A stretch of 6,905 nucleotides of DNA from an uncultured Lachnospiraceae bacterium. Lineage in GTDB: Bacteria > Bacillota_A > Clostridia > Lachnospirales > Lachnospiraceae. Under the pieces are notes generated by a model. That model searched no databases. It saw only the letters and a program-made list of their open reading frames with translations, and was not told the DNA's origin. The DNA lies in contig CACYDL010000236.1 of NCBI GenBank assembly GCA_902773195.1, positions 1 through 6,905 on the forward strand. The letters are read 5' to 3'. Shown here piece by piece: positions 4,444-6,905 of this stretch. Position numbers and translations under genes: made by a program. Position 1 is the stretch's first letter; each line of letters starts with the position of its first letter.

Positions 4444-6905
<2,462 letters not shown>

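Overview
This window is a chromosomal replication-origin neighbourhood of a Gram-positive bacterium. From left to right it holds yidC (5' end only), yidD, rnpA and rpmH on the minus strand, then dnaA, dnaN, yaaA, recF and gyrB (5' part only) on the plus strand. This divergent order is the classical oriC layout of Firmicutes. The GC-rich codon usage, the very short DnaA linker, the YidC N-terminus and the RHRxKR motif of RnpA suggest Clostridia, probably a GC-rich Lachnospiraceae-like lineage; that placement is inference from recalled family sequences, not from a search.

Leftward arm (1-1088): a near-ideal sigma-A promoter (TTGACA, 18 bp, TATAAT) drives rpmH, rnpA, yidD and yidC, that is, ribosomal protein L34, the RNase P protein subunit, a membrane-insertion helper and the membrane insertase. 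An 11-bp perfect hairpin lies between rpmH and rnpA and may act as an attenuator or processing signal.

Origin, left part (about 1059-1385): a consensus DnaA box at 1120-1128 is followed by four TGTGG-like half-sites spaced exactly 11 bp apart. A dnaA promoter (TTGTAA, 17 bp, TATAAT) follows, with a DnaA-box-like 9-mer in its spacer, then a leader with a GCAA-capped hairpin. Origin, right part (about 2739-2967): the dnaA-dnaN gap holds degenerate DnaA boxes, long inverted repeats and, next to dnaN, a box, a GGCC step and a run of nine triplets, each with a central T. This closely resembles the DnaA-trio unwinding element known from Bacillus subtilis. The origin is therefore probably bipartite, with dnaA between its halves and strand opening next to dnaN.

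Rightward arm (1386-6905): DnaA opens the origin, DnaN is the sliding clamp, YaaA is a small S4-domain RNA-binding protein, RecF loads recombination functions at gaps, and GyrB is the ATPase subunit of gyrase. yaaA-recF (11-bp overlap) and recF-gyrB (ATGA overlap) look translationally coupled.

The gene content is conserved housekeeping; I see no mobile element, CRISPR array, toxin-antitoxin or defence system. The points worth a second look are in the origin DNA and in two protein residues: an altered DnaA signature motif, and a histidine at the GyrB position where a coumarin-contacting arginine is usual.
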